DNA of 40,942 bases from Eubacterium sp. CAG:274 (GCA_000432155.1 FR888457.1:1-40942); one strand, 5' to 3'. Shown: positions 15,119 through 24,834, numbered from the stretch's first letter. A program made the numbers and translations. Notes: generated by a model from the sequence alone, not told the origin.

Positions 15119-16792
15119 ATGGAAGATAATAACAAAGAAAATGGCTTAGGTGGTACAGGCAATTTTATTCACAGCCTTATTCAGGAAGATTTAGGCGATG
15201 ATTGCTCAAAAATAATTACACGATTCCCACCAGAGCCTAATGGCTATCTTCACATAGGTCATGCAAAAAGCGTTTGCCTTAACTTTGGATTAGCAGAATA
15301 TTACGGTGGTAAGTGCAATTTAAGATTTGATGATACAAATCCTGCTAAAGAGGATACAGAATTTGTTGAATCAATTAAAAATGATATTAAGTGGCTTGGT
15401 TTTGATTGGGAAGATAGATTGTTTTTTGCTTCAAGCTACTTTGAACAGATGTACGATTTTGCCGTAGAACTTATTAAGAAAGGTCTTGCCTTCGTTTGTG
15501 ATATGAATGCAGAGGAAATTCGTCAGGCAAGAGGTACACTTACTGAACCTGGTAAGGAAAGTCCTTACAGAAACAGAAGTATTGAAGAAAACCTTGACCT
15601 TTTCCAGAGAATGAGAAATGGCGAATTTGGAGATGGCGAAAAGACTTTAAGAGCTAAAATTGATATGGCATCACCTAATATTAATATGCGTGACCCTGTT
15701 ATTTACAGAATTGCTCATATACATCATCATACTACAGGAGATAAGTGGTGCATTTATCCGATGTACGATTTTGCACATCCTGTTGAAGATGCTATTGAAG
15801 GTATTACACATTCTATTTGTACAATGGAATTTGAAGACCACAGACCTTTATATGACTGGGTTGTAAATAATATTACACTTCCTAAGGCTACAAAGCCTAG
15901 ACAGGTAGAGTTTGCTAAACTTAATCTTGCAGACACTATTATGGGTAAGAGATATTTAAGAAACCTTGTTGAAACAAAGCAGGTTGATGGTTGGGACGAC
16001 CCTAGACTTGTAACACTTTCTGGTATCAGAAGACGAGGCTATACTCCAGAATCAATAAGAAATTTCTGTAATATGGTTGGTGTTTCAAAGGCTAATTCAG
16101 TTGTTGATTTAGCACAGCTTGAATATTGTATCAGAGAAGATTTACAGCCAAAAGTTCCTGTAGTTATGGCAGTTTTAGACCCTATTAAGTTGGTTATTAC
16201 AAATTATCCAGAGGGTCAGACTGAAATGCTTGAAGTTGAAAATCATCCTAAGAATGAAGAAATGGGTAAAAGAGAAGTTCCTTTCTCAAGAGAACTTTAT
16301 ATTGAGGCTTCTGACTTTATGGAAGAACCTCCTAAGAAATACTTTAGATTTGCTGTTGGTAATGAAGTAAGATTAAAGGGTGCATACTTTGTTACTTGTA
16401 CTGATTTTGTAAAAGACGAAAACGGTAAGGTAGTTGAAATTCATGGTACTTATGACCCAGCTACAAAGAGCGGTCTTGATTTTACAGCAAGAAAAGTTAA
16501 GGGTACAGTTCATTGGGTAAATGCAGCAACTGCTGTTACTGCTGATGTAAACTTATACGAAAATCTTGTAGTACCAGATGAAAATTCAGAAAACGGATAC
16601 AGTATGAATCCTAATTCACTTACTACTGTAAAGGCTTATATTGAGCCATCTATAAAGGGTGTTAAGCCTATGGATAGATTCCAGTTTATGAGAAACGGAT
16701 ATTTTGTTGCTGATAGCAAGCATTGTACAGAAGAACATCTTGTGTTTAACCGTATTGTTTCACTTAAGAGTTCTTTTAAGCCAAACAAATAA
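15119..16792 (+). CDS. glnS: Glutaminyl-tRNA synthetase
   Basis: A 557-residue class I enzyme that charges tRNA-Gln directly. The Rossmann core has the HIGH motif at residues 45-48 (PPEPNGYLHIGHAKS), then RFDDTNPAKED, and GDKWCIYPMYDFAHPVED, EDHRPLYDWVVNN. The KMSKS loop is represented by IMGKRYLRNL near residue 275. The C-terminal third is the GlnRS-type beta-barrel anticodon-binding region, ending QFMRNGYFVADSKH. Length matches bacterial GlnRS. Many Firmicutes lack glnS and use the GatCAB amidation route, whereas Lachnospiraceae and some relatives carry it, which helps place the organism. The ribosome site AGGAGG precedes the ATG. Confidence 0.97.
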   Translation: MEDNNKENGLGGTGNFIHSLIQEDLGDDCSKIITRFPPEPNGYLHIGHAKSVCLNFGLAEYYGGKCNLRFDDTNPAKEDTEFVESIKNDIKWLGFDWEDRLFFASSYFEQMYDFAVELIKKGLAFVCDMNAEEIRQARGTLTEPGKESPYRNRSIEENLDLFQRMRNGEFGDGEKTLRAKIDMASPNINMRDPVIYRIAHIHHHTTGDKWCIYPMYDFAHPVEDAIEGITHSICTMEFEDHRPLYDWVVNNITLPKATKPRQVEFAKLNLADTIMGKRYLRNLVETKQVDGWDDPRLVTLSGIRRRGYTPESIRNFCNMVGVSKANSVVDLAQLEYCIREDLQPKVPVVMAVLDPIKLVITNYPEGQTEMLEVENHPKNEEMGKREVPFSRELYIEASDFMEEPPKKYFRFAVGNEVRLKGAYFVTCTDFVKDENGKVVEIHGTYDPATKSGLDFTARKVKGTVHWVNAATAVTADVNLYENLVVPDENSENGYSMNPNSLTTVKAYIEPSIKGVKPMDRFQFMRNGYFVADSKHCTEEHLVFNRIVSLKSSFKPNK

Positions 16793-16818
16793 TTTGTAGG
16801 CTTATTTAGGAGGAAGAA

Positions 16819-18279
16819 ATGAGTAAAAACAGATATGACGATTACGACGACTACGACTTCGAGGAAACTCCCAGCCGCAGAAGAAGTAGAAACAGCGGGC
16901 GAAGAAAAAAGAAGGAAAAAAAGGCAAAAGTTGTAAAGGAAAAGGTTAAGGCTACTAAAGATAAGCCTAACAAACCTAAGAAAAAGAGAACTTTAAAGGC
17001 TAAATTCTTTATGATTTTGGCAGCTGTTTTAGGTCTTTATTGTGTTGCCGTTCTCGGCTATTTTGGATGGACATACATTAATGATAATCCTGATGATGAC
17101 GGTATGGTGGAAACACCGGTTACAAAGATTTCTGAAATGGTAACACCAAAGCTTCCAGAAAGAACAACTTTCCTTATTGTCGGTGTTGATGATGACGGAA
17201 CAAGAACGGATACAATTATTGTAGGTTGTTATAATTCGGTTTTAGGAGAATTAAATCTTATTTCAGTACCGAGAGATACTCTTGTAAGAGTTGATGATGA
17301 TACTTTTAATAAGATGAATGAAGAATTCCCTGAACCTGGACAGCATGGTATGAAGATAAATGCTATTCATCACTATGGTGGCGATAAATATGGTATGGAG
17401 CTTTTGGAAAAACAGCTTAATACTATGTTTGATACTAATATTGACTTTTATGTTAAAGTTAGTTTTGAGGCATTTGATTATCTTGTTGATTCCATTGGTG
17501 GTATTGAGTACAATGTTCCAATTGATATGGACTATGATGACCCTGGTCAGGACCTTGCAATTCACTTAAAGGCTGGTCCTCAGAAACTTAATGGTAAACA
17601 GGCAGAAGGTCTTGTAAGATTCAGAAAGGGTTATGACAATCAGGATATAGGTCGTGTTGAAACACAGCAGAACTTTATTAAAGAGTTCTTAAAGCAAGTT
17701 ATGAATGCAGATACTATATTCTCTAATCCATCTGCTTATATTAATACTTTCTTTAAATATATTACAACAGATATGAAGATTACTGATGCTATAAAGTATA
17801 TAAACGTATTAAAGCAGTTTGATAGCAATAAGGTAAATACATATACTTTACCGGGTGAAATCGGCTCAATGTACGGTTTTGTAGGCGGATATGTTATGGA
17901 TGAGGAAGAAACAAATAAACTTGCTTATGACATATTCTCAAGACCAAGTAATGAAATAATTGCTGAAAGAGAGTCACAGCAGAATGCAGAGGCAAATGCT
18001 GGAAATTACAATGATGCCGAGTTAACTATTCAGGTTCTTAATGGTGGTTATGCAAATGGTATGGCTACTAAGGTTAAGCAGGAACTTGAAGGGGAAGGCT
18101 ATAATGTATCTTCTATTGGAACATATAGTGGCGAAAAAATAAGTAAAACAAGAATTTATGTAAAAGAAGATGGTATGGGACAACAGCTTAAAAAGTCTTT
18201 TGATGGCTGTGAAGTTGTTACAGACCCAACAGTTGCTTCTGAATACGATATTGTTGTTGTTATTGGTACAGGTGAGTAA
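16819..18279 (+). CDS. LytR-CpsA-Psr (LCP) family cell-wall ligase
   Basis: A 486-residue membrane-anchored protein. A long acidic then Lys/Arg-rich cytoplasmic tail (1-60) is followed by one membrane segment (about 62-84, FFMILAAVLGLYCVAVLGYF) and an extracellular LCP domain (about 115-305). The key blocks are FLIVGVDDDGTRTDTIIV, NLISVPRDTLVRV, GLVRFRKGYDNQDIGRVETQ, carrying the Arg/Asp residues that hold the polyprenyl-pyrophosphate substrate. The C-terminus (about 400-486, LTIQVLNGGYANGMATKVKQ) is a LytR_C domain. LCP enzymes attach teichoic acids or capsules to peptidoglycan. The ribosome site AGGAGG lies 9 nt upstream. It lies 26 nt after glnS and shares one base with the next gene (TAATG). 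Confidence 0.94.
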   Translation: MSKNRYDDYDDYDFEETPSRRRSRNSGRRKKKEKKAKVVKEKVKATKDKPNKPKKKRTLKAKFFMILAAVLGLYCVAVLGYFGWTYINDNPDDDGMVETPVTKISEMVTPKLPERTTFLIVGVDDDGTRTDTIIVGCYNSVLGELNLISVPRDTLVRVDDDTFNKMNEEFPEPGQHGMKINAIHHYGGDKYGMELLEKQLNTMFDTNIDFYVKVSFEAFDYLVDSIGGIEYNVPIDMDYDDPGQDLAIHLKAGPQKLNGKQAEGLVRFRKGYDNQDIGRVETQQNFIKEFLKQVMNADTIFSNPSAYINTFFKYITTDMKITDAIKYINVLKQFDSNKVNTYTLPGEIGSMYGFVGGYVMDEEETNKLAYDIFSRPSNEIIAERESQQNAEANAGNYNDAELTIQVLNGGYANGMATKVKQELEGEGYNVSSIGTYSGEKISKTRIYVKEDGMGQQLKKSFDGCEVVTDPTVASEYDIVVVIGTGE

Positions 18280-19511
18280 TGAAAATAATTATTATAGGAG
18301 GCGGTGCTGCCGGAATGGCTGCGGCTATTGAGGCAGCACACACTGATGAAAAAGTTGAAATTTTAATATTAGAAAGACTGGACAGAGTAGGTAAGAAAAT
18401 TCTTGCCACAGGCAATGGTAGATGCAATTATAGCAATCTCAATGCCTCTGTTAAAAATTATTATGGAAAAGACAGCAGTTTCACAGCCTATAGTTTAAAG
18501 GAGTTTACCGTAAATGATACGGTAAACTTTTTTAATCAAATGGGAGTTTTTCCAAAAGAGGAAAATGAGGGAAAGTTATATCCGTTTTCCGAACAGGCAA
18601 GTGCAATTTCTGATGCTTTAAGAAATGAAATTGCTAGACTTGGTATAGAAATAAAAACAGGTTTCTATGTTGCCGATATTTCAAGAAATAAGAAGTCTTT
18701 TAAAATTACATCAAAAGATGGAGAAGTTGTAAGAGGAGATAGAGTTATAGTTGCCGGTGGTGGCTGTGCACAACCAGCTCTTGGCTCTGACGGTTCAGCT
18801 TTTGATTTGCTCAAAAACTTAGGGCATAGTATGACTAATACTGCACCGGCTTTAGTGCAAATTAAAACAGAACCAAAGGAAGTTAAAAGTTTACAAGGTA
18901 TAAAATTTACTGGTGGGGTGTCACTTATCCACAAAGATAGGGAGATTGCCAGTGAATATGGTGAAGTTTTGTTTACAGATTATGGACTTTCAGGTCCACC
19001 TATATTCCAGATTTCCACAAAAGTTGCTTTTAAAAAGAACTTAACTATTGCTTTGGATTTTATGGTTGAGTATTCTCCTAAGGAAATATTTGACATATTG
19101 GAAAGCAGAAAAGACGCTTTAGGTCACTTGACTATGGAAAATTATTTTGTAGGTCTTTTAAATAAGCGAATAGGAAATTTAATTGCTAGACGAGCAGGTA
19201 TTGAAAAATTGTCATTTCCTGTTAGCAAGTTAGATAATCAGCTTTTATGGGCTATGGCATCATATATTAAAGATTATCAAATTCAGGTTACTGGTACAAA
19301 AGGCTTTACAAATGCACAGGTTACAGCCGGTGGCATACTTACAGAAGATTTTAATGACAGAACTATGGAATCTTATATTGTAGATGGACTTTATGCTTGT
19401 GGCGAAGTTTTAGATATTTATGGCGACTGCGGTGGCTACAACTTACAATGGGCATGGAGTAGTGGTAGACTTGCTGGCAGAAGTGCTGTAGAGAGTTTTA
19501 GAAAGGGTTAA
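18279..19511 (+). CDS. BaiN/HI0933-type NAD(P)/FAD-dependent oxidoreductase
   Basis: A 410-residue flavoprotein of the HI0933/YhiN (BaiN-like) family. The FAD-binding motif GGGAAGMAAAIEAA lies at residues 7-20, followed by RVGKKILATGNGRCNYSN, the family hallmark. The second dinucleotide stretch is VIVAGGGCAQPALGSDG. The C-terminal signature is GEVLDIYGDCGGYNLQWAWS. The substrate is unknown for most members; some act in bile-acid chemistry, but nothing here points to that. The start overlaps the LCP gene stop by one base, so translation is coupled, and a second flavoprotein follows after one nucleotide. Confidence 0.92.
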   Translation: MKIIIIGGGAAGMAAAIEAAHTDEKVEILILERLDRVGKKILATGNGRCNYSNLNASVKNYYGKDSSFTAYSLKEFTVNDTVNFFNQMGVFPKEENEGKLYPFSEQASAISDALRNEIARLGIEIKTGFYVADISRNKKSFKITSKDGEVVRGDRVIVAGGGCAQPALGSDGSAFDLLKNLGHSMTNTAPALVQIKTEPKEVKSLQGIKFTGGVSLIHKDREIASEYGEVLFTDYGLSGPPIFQISTKVAFKKNLTIALDFMVEYSPKEIFDILESRKDALGHLTMENYFVGLLNKRIGNLIARRAGIEKLSFPVSKLDNQLLWAMASYIKDYQIQVTGTKGFTNAQVTAGGILTEDFNDRTMESYIVDGLYACGEVLDIYGDCGGYNLQWAWSSGRLAGRSAVESFRKG

Positions 19512-19512
19512 T

Positions 19513-21090
19513 ATGCTTAAAATTTCAAATGTTAAAATTAAGGCTGATGTAAAAGTTAATAAAGAGATTTTGGCTAAAAAAGTAGGGAAGATATTAAGAG
19601 TATCTTGTAATGCTATTAAAGATTTAAGTATTGTAAAAAAATCTATTGATGCAAGAGATAAGGAAAATGTGTTTTATTTATTCTCTTTAAAATTTGATGT
19701 TGAAAATGAGGATAAATATTTGAAATTAAAAGATGTTTCTAAGTATAAGGAAGTTTTATACACAATTCCTGAAAATAAATGTATCAATCCTCCTATTGTA
19801 GTTGGCTTTGGTCCGGCAGGTATGTTTGCATCACTTTTATTGGCTAGAGCGGGAGCAAATCCTATTGTACTTGAAAGAGGTAAGGCTGTTGAAGAAAGAC
19901 AGGCTGATATTGATAAGTTCTTTGAAACAGGGGTACTGGATACTGAATCTAATGTTCAATTTGGAGAAGGTGGAGCAGGTACTTTTTCAGACGGAAAATT
20001 GACTACTAATACTAAGGATTTTCGTCATAGCTTTATATTAAAAACATTTGTAGAATTTGGGACACCGGAAGAAATACTTTATGAGGCAAAAGCTCATATT
20101 GGTACAGATTATCTTATAAAAGTTGTAAAAAATATAAGGGAAGAAATTATAAGATTAGGTGGTACTGTACTCTTTGATAGCAAAATGACAGAAGTGATTT
20201 CTGAAAATGGCACATTAACTGGAGTTAAATATGTCAATAATGGTGTTGAAAAAGAGATAAAAACTAATTCTCTTATTCTAGCTATAGGACATTCAGCAAG
20301 AGATACTTTTTATTCTTTAAAGGAAAAGAATATAAAAATGGAACAAAAGCCTTTTGCTATGGGTGTGAGAATTGAACATAAACAGGACTTTATTAGTGAA
20401 AGTCAGTATGGAAAATTTGCAAAATATTTGCCACCAGCAAGTTATAAATTGGTAGCCCATTTGCCTAATGGAAGAAATGTTTACACATTTTGTATGTGCC
20501 CAGGTGGTGTTGTAGTAGCAGCATCGTCAGAAAAAGAAAGATTAGCTGTAAATGGTATGAGTTATTTCGCAAGAGATAAGAAAAATGCAAATTCTGCACT
20601 TTTGGTATCTATACAACCAGAGGATTTTGGAACTGATGATGTATTAGGTGGCGTAGAGTTACAGAGAAAAATTGAACATAGTGCATATGTAGAGGGTGGA
20701 GAAAACTATAATGCTCCGGTTCAGAAAGTAGGAGATTTTCTTAAATCACAAAAGACTTTAGAATTAGGAGATATTAAACCTAGTTATAAACCTGCTGTTA
20801 CGCCATCAGATTTTAAAAATATATTCCCTGATTATATGTATGAGGCTTTACAGGAGGGTATAAAGACTTTTGATAAGCAAATTAAAGGTTTTGCACAGGA
20901 TAATGCTATTATGACAGCGGTGGAAAGCCGTTCATCATCTCCTGTTAGAATAGTAAGAAATACAGATTTTAATTCTGTATCTATAAAAGGCTTGTATCCT
21001 TGTGGAGAGGGCTGTGGTTATGCCGGAGGAATAATGTCTGCTGCTACAGATGGTTTAAAATGTGGAGAGGCTGTTTTAAAGGGAGAATAG
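19513..21090 (+). CDS. FAD-dependent dehydrogenase (COG2509-like)
   Basis: A 525-residue flavoprotein. An N-terminal domain of about 90 residues (MLKISNVKIKADVKVNKEIL) precedes the FAD-binding motif VVGFGPAGMFASLLLARAGA near 96-115. Further blocks are NVQFGEGGAGTFSDGKLTT, AIGHSARDTFYSL, and the C-terminal PCGEGCGYAGGIMSAATDG. This matches the large uncharacterised FAD dehydrogenases of COG2509. It is the last gene of the operon starting at 14879; the stop is closely followed by a tRNA promoter. Electron donor and acceptor are unknown. Confidence 0.9.
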   Translation: MLKISNVKIKADVKVNKEILAKKVGKILRVSCNAIKDLSIVKKSIDARDKENVFYLFSLKFDVENEDKYLKLKDVSKYKEVLYTIPENKCINPPIVVGFGPAGMFASLLLARAGANPIVLERGKAVEERQADIDKFFETGVLDTESNVQFGEGGAGTFSDGKLTTNTKDFRHSFILKTFVEFGTPEEILYEAKAHIGTDYLIKVVKNIREEIIRLGGTVLFDSKMTEVISENGTLTGVKYVNNGVEKEIKTNSLILAIGHSARDTFYSLKEKNIKMEQKPFAMGVRIEHKQDFISESQYGKFAKYLPPASYKLVAHLPNGRNVYTFCMCPGGVVVAASSEKERLAVNGMSYFARDKKNANSALLVSIQPEDFGTDDVLGGVELQRKIEHSAYVEGGENYNAPVQKVGDFLKSQKTLELGDIKPSYKPAVTPSDFKNIFPDYMYEALQEGIKTFDKQIKGFAQDNAIMTAVESRSSSPVRIVRNTDFNSVSIKGLYPCGEGCGYAGGIMSAATDGLKCGEAVLKGE

Positions 21091-21102
21091 TCTAAAAATA
21101 TC

Positions 21103-21131
21103 TTGACAAATTTATGAAAATATATTAAAAT
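21103..21131 (+). promoter_or_regulatory. tRNA-Leu promoter
   Basis: TTGACA (21103-21108), a 17-nt spacer and TAAAAT (21126-21131), 13 nt before the mature tRNA. Confidence 0.7.
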
Positions 21132-21144
21132 AAATCTGTTATGA

Positions 21145-21228
21145 GCCGGTGTGTCGGAACTGGCAGACGAGGCAGACTCAAAATCTGTTGTAGGTGACTA
21201 CGTGCGGGTTCGAGTCCCGCCACCGGCA
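21145..21228 (+). tRNA. tRNA-Leu (anticodon CAA)
   Basis: The acceptor arm GCCGGTG (21145-21151) pairs with CACCGGC (21221-21227), with discriminator A at 21228. The anticodon stem GCAGA/TCTGT encloses the loop CTCAAAA, so the anticodon is CAA (reads UUG). The long variable arm (GTAG-GTGA-CTAC) is the class II feature of leucine tRNAs, and the T arm is GCGGG-TTCGAGT-CCCGC. No CCA is encoded. The gene is 84 nt. Confidence 0.96.
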
Positions 21229-21234
21229 TAGCTC

Positions 21235-21272
21235 AAAGTCCTTAAATTGTTTTCAATTTAGGGGCTTTTTTT
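21235..21272 (+). terminator. Terminator after tRNA-Leu
   Basis: AAAGTCCTTAAATTG (21235-21249) pairs with CAATTTAGGGGCTTT, leaving a T-rich end. It also overlaps the upstream region of the next gene. Confidence 0.7.
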
Positions 21273-21288
21273 AGAATTTGGAGGATTT

Positions 21289-21987
21289 ATGAAAGTAGCA
21301 GTTTGTGATGACCAAGATATATTTTTAAAAGCAGTTTATAATGAAGTCAAAAGTTTATCTTATTTAGAGATTTCTTTATTTGATGATAGCACAAAGTTGG
21401 CTGAAGAAATTAAAAATGGCGAATATTACGATTTGTTTATACTTGACATAGAAATGCCAAATTTAGATGGTATGGAGTTAGCTAAAGTTATAAAAGAACA
21501 TATAAAAAATCCTGTTATTATCTTTTTGACAAGTTATACGGATTATGTTTATAATGCCTTTGAAGTAGAGGCTTTTAGGTTTATACCAAAAGAAAATATG
21601 AAAGATAAAATTTTATCCACCATTGAAGAATATGTAAATGAGTTAAGCCAAGATAAAGATTTCTATGAAATGTCTAATGTTAAAAAAGATAAGATTTTAT
21701 TGTCAGATATTATGTATATTGATTATAGGGCTAAGTACATAAGTTATCATATGAAAAATGGAGAAGTTAAGAGAGAAAGAAAGCATTTACATACTTTTAT
21801 GGATAATGTAAAGTCAGAAGATTTTATTTTCATAAATAAAGGTACTATTGTAAATATGAAAAATACAAAATATGTTGAGGGCTATAACTTAATGATGAAA
21901 AATATGCAAAGTTTACCTATAAGCATAAATACAATAAAAAAGGTTAAAAATCAGTTATTAGAATACTGGAATAATCAAAATGAATAA
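21289..21987 (+). CDS. LytTR-family response regulator (orphan)
   Basis: A 232-residue AgrA/ComE-like regulator. The receiver domain (1-120) has D7/D8, phospho-acceptor D53 (LFILDIEMPNLDG), T81 and K101 (FIPKENM). The LytTR DNA-binding domain (about 130-228) includes KDKILLSDIMYIDY and HTFMDNVKSEDFIFINKGTIV, typical of the ten-stranded beta fold. Such regulators usually control peptide signalling, bacteriocins or virulence genes. The ribosome site GGAGG lies 6 nt upstream of the ATG. No histidine kinase or peptide gene is adjacent, so the signal partner must be elsewhere. Confidence 0.92.
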   Translation: MKVAVCDDQDIFLKAVYNEVKSLSYLEISLFDDSTKLAEEIKNGEYYDLFILDIEMPNLDGMELAKVIKEHIKNPVIIFLTSYTDYVYNAFEVEAFRFIPKENMKDKILSTIEEYVNELSQDKDFYEMSNVKKDKILLSDIMYIDYRAKYISYHMKNGEVKRERKHLHTFMDNVKSEDFIFINKGTIVNMKNTKYVEGYNLMMKNMQSLPISINTIKKVKNQLLEYWNNQNE

Positions 21988-21990
21988 AAA

Positions 21991-22030
21991 GAAAGTCCTT
22001 GAAAAAATTTATTTCCAAGGACTTTTCTTT
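21991..22030. terminator. Bidirectional terminator
   Basis: GAAAGTCCTTG (21991-22001) pairs with CAAGGACTTTTC (22016-22027), between two convergent genes, with T-rich flanks on both strands. Confidence 0.8.
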
Positions 22031-22036
22031 TAGAAA

Positions 22037-24616
22037 TTATTTAGTTCTGTCACCATAGTTTAAAGATACATTTTCAAATACATATCTACCACCTGTAGAG
22101 CCTTGATGATAAATTTCAAAGCCGCCAAAGTTAGTAACATTTGTAATTGTACCAGTAAGTGTAATAGGTGTTACACCTTCGCCTGTTAAAGCGTCAACAT
22201 ACTGACTAGAAACATTGGCAGTAAGTGTAGTACCAGTTAAATCAAGAGTAACTCTACATCTATCTCTGAAACCAGCTTGAATATATTGCATATCTCCTAT
22301 TGGAGTACCAACACCATCTTTATACTCCATAAGCTGGAATTCAATAGTGTTTGTCATAGATTTACTTCTCATATATTGAATACCACAGCCAGTCTGAGTA
22401 TCTGGGTCATACTTAATTAATAATTCTTCGTACTGACCAGCACTACCAAAACCTTGACCAGCAGTTTTTTCTGGAGTTAAGTCTACAACAGCAGACATAT
22501 CGCCATAGTCATTAGTTGGCTGAGCGTAAATAGCACGACAGTATCTAGTACCAGTAATAGCACCCTTTACATTAGATGCGTATGTACCAGAACCATAGTT
22601 ATAGTACCAATCACCAATAAAGTTCCACTTACCCTTTACAGTATTAGGAATACTCTTTTCTAAGAGAGTTCTGTAAGGAGTTGCACCGTCTTCAAGTACA
22701 GAATTTAATACATCAGTTGTAATAAAAGGTGGGTGAGTAGGAACACTCTGGAAGTTAGTATTAATATTTGCAGAAGTAACATCATCAGCAGTAATTGGAG
22801 TTGTATACATTACAGTAACAGTATCTCCAACTTTACTAAGTTCGCTATCTGGAGCAATTACCATTTTAATATACTTGCCAATATCACCCTCACAAAGAGT
22901 ATATGACTTAGTAGGAGTATCCATCTTAGAGTCAGCAATAGCAATAGCACCATTACCTTCTGCATCGTCGCATCTATACCAAGTAATAAGTGAAGTATCT
23001 TTACTTGCTACGCCTAAATCAAGAGCGTAATCTACATTTATAGTGCCGTTGCTAACATTTACAGTAGGTTCTTTAGTAAATGTAGGAGCATCTTCTATTT
23101 TTGGTTCAACAGTTACTACAGTTTTATTCTTAATACCATTAGAGGCTGTTGCTGTAACAATAGCCGTAGTTGGATTAAGAGTGTGATTATTAGCAGTTAC
23201 TGTACATTTATTTCCGTTTTGTTCAATAGTAACATCACCTTCAGCAGTAAATGTTACATTCTGGTTTGCTCTGGCAGGATAAACAGAGGCTGTAATTGTA
23301 CCAGCTGCTTCACCAGTTTTTACAGTAATAGCATCATTAGTAACTACTCGCATAGGTTCATTACCTTTGTTTTCATACTGAGTTTTGCAATTTGCAGGGT
23401 CCCAATCATCGTTGCCACGAAGAACATTCCAAAGATTATAGGCATCAGCCTGTTCTTCTGTAAGTTCAATAGCACAGCTATCATCTACAATATTTGCTTT
23501 TGCTCCAGTAGAGTCAGTTAAATTACGATATTGGAATGTATACTGTCCAGGAAGACTAGGTGTCCACTGGTATGTACCCTTATCAGTTGGAATTTGACAA
23601 TCTAAAAGAGTAATATCAGCCCAACCTTTGCAAAGGTAAGTAGGTAAAGTACCTTCAGGTTTATTAAGCTGGAATGTACAATCTTTGAAAAGGAATTTTT
23701 CACCACCACCAACAATGTGGTTGCTGAGGGAATTAATAGTACAGCCGTCTAATACCTGTATGCCACCCCAACCCATAATAAAGTCGTTAGTACCCTGAAT
23801 ATAGCAATTCTTATAGTATCCACGCTTTACATCGTTTTCAAATGTATCAAGTATTGAAATAAATTGACAATTATCATAGTAGTGCTTATCGCCACCACCA
23901 AAATAAGCAAAGGCTTGAGTTTCAAGGTCTGAACGCTTTGTAAGAGCCTGAGATGGGTCTTTTGCGTATGGTACATCTATGTTACAGTAATTATAGATAG
24001 ATATATTCTTTAATGTAAGACCTGTACAGTTAGAAACAACGGTAGCACTGTTATAATTACCGGATGCACCTTGATTATTACCTCTGTTATCAGCAATAAC
24101 TACATCGTTAGGGTCATCAGAAAGACCTACAAATGTAAGATAGTCCTTAGTAATAGAAAGACCGTTCTTTGTTTCATCGCCGTTGAGTTTATATACACCA
24201 GGCATAATTGAAATTATAGTAGGATTTTCAGCGGTACCAGCAGGAGCTGCTTCATAGGCTGCTTCAATAGTAGCATATGTATTATTAGCAGGGTCATCTT
24301 GTGAAAGTGAACCATTTACTGTAATAACATTACTTGTTTCACCCTTATTAAATTCATAGTTGTTATCAAGGGCTTTCTGTAAGATGTGTGTTGAATCTCT
24401 GGAATCAACAATACCATCACCGTTTACATCGGCCATTTCAAATAAACAATTTTCAGGAACAATACCAGTTAAACAAATTTGAAGTGCTGCGGAAGAGTCA
24501 TCAGCTGTTATTTGTCCATCGTTGTTTACATCGCCCAAAGTAGCACCAAAGCTAGGTACAGCCATAGTTGGAACGAGGAGAGAAACTGCAAATGTCATTT
24601 TTAATTTCTTTTTCAT
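22037..24616 (-). CDS. Secreted pectinesterase with dockerin-like repeats
   Basis: An 859-residue exported enzyme predicted to de-esterify pectin. The ATG at 24616 is preferred over a TTG three codons upstream; AGGAGG precedes it. Residues 1-24 are a signal peptide (ending VPSFGA). Residues about 27-88 hold two Ca2+-binding dockerin-like repeats, GDVNNDGQITADDSS and ADVNGDGIVDSRDST, each followed by a helix. About 95-385 form a right-handed beta-helix of the pectinesterase family: TIISIMPGVYKLNG, LTKRSDLETQAFAYFGGGD, QGTNDFIMGWGG. The catalytic Asp pair appears in SILDTFEND and NDFIMG, but the usual LGRPW arginine is replaced (YLCKGWAD). An Ig-like domain follows (about 395-475), then two further beta-rich regions of unknown type to the end. 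The gene has its own promoter and is transcribed alone. Confidence 0.85.
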   Translation of the reverse strand: MKKKLKMTFAVSLLVPTMAVPSFGATLGDVNNDGQITADDSSAALQICLTGIVPENCLFEMADVNGDGIVDSRDSTHILQKALDNNYEFNKGETSNVITVNGSLSQDDPANNTYATIEAAYEAAPAGTAENPTIISIMPGVYKLNGDETKNGLSITKDYLTFVGLSDDPNDVVIADNRGNNQGASGNYNSATVVSNCTGLTLKNISIYNYCNIDVPYAKDPSQALTKRSDLETQAFAYFGGGDKHYYDNCQFISILDTFENDVKRGYYKNCYIQGTNDFIMGWGGIQVLDGCTINSLSNHIVGGGEKFLFKDCTFQLNKPEGTLPTYLCKGWADITLLDCQIPTDKGTYQWTPSLPGQYTFQYRNLTDSTGAKANIVDDSCAIELTEEQADAYNLWNVLRGNDDWDPANCKTQYENKGNEPMRVVTNDAITVKTGEAAGTITASVYPARANQNVTFTAEGDVTIEQNGNKCTVTANNHTLNPTTAIVTATASNGIKNKTVVTVEPKIEDAPTFTKEPTVNVSNGTINVDYALDLGVASKDTSLITWYRCDDAEGNGAIAIADSKMDTPTKSYTLCEGDIGKYIKMVIAPDSELSKVGDTVTVMYTTPITADDVTSANINTNFQSVPTHPPFITTDVLNSVLEDGATPYRTLLEKSIPNTVKGKWNFIGDWYYNYGSGTYASNVKGAITGTRYCRAIYAQPTNDYGDMSAVVDLTPEKTAGQGFGSAGQYEELLIKYDPDTQTGCGIQYMRSKSMTNTIEFQLMEYKDGVGTPIGDMQYIQAGFRDRCRVTLDLTGTTLTANVSSQYVDALTGEGVTPITLTGTITNVTNFGGFEIYHQGSTGGRYVFENVSLNYGDRTK

Positions 24617-24672
24617 AATATACAACCTCCTTTTTTTGATAAAATTTAAAGATATTTAATATCCTGTAAATA

Positions 24673-24701
24673 AGTCTAACATATACCATAAAAAGTGTCA
24701 A
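24673..24701 (-). promoter_or_regulatory. Pectinesterase promoter
   Basis: On the minus strand: TTGACA (24701-24696), a 17-nt spacer, TAGACT (24678-24673). The untranslated leader is about 50 nt. Confidence 0.6.
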
Positions 24702-24800
24702 TAAAAAGGGGTAAAAATAGGAAAATATTGTGTAATATATACAAATCATACAATAAAAAGGATATAAACGAGTCAATATTTATTACAAAATTATTAATTG

Positions 24801-24827
24801 TTAGCACTCACATTAAATGAGTGCTAA
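24801..24827 (+). promoter_or_regulatory. CIRCE element (HrcA operator)
   Basis: TTAGCACTC (24801-24809), 9 nt, then GAGTGCTAA (24819-24827): a perfect match to the CIRCE inverted repeat bound by the heat-shock repressor HrcA. It ends 7 bp upstream of the -35 box of htpG. Confidence 0.95.
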
Positions 24828-24834
24828 AAAAATC

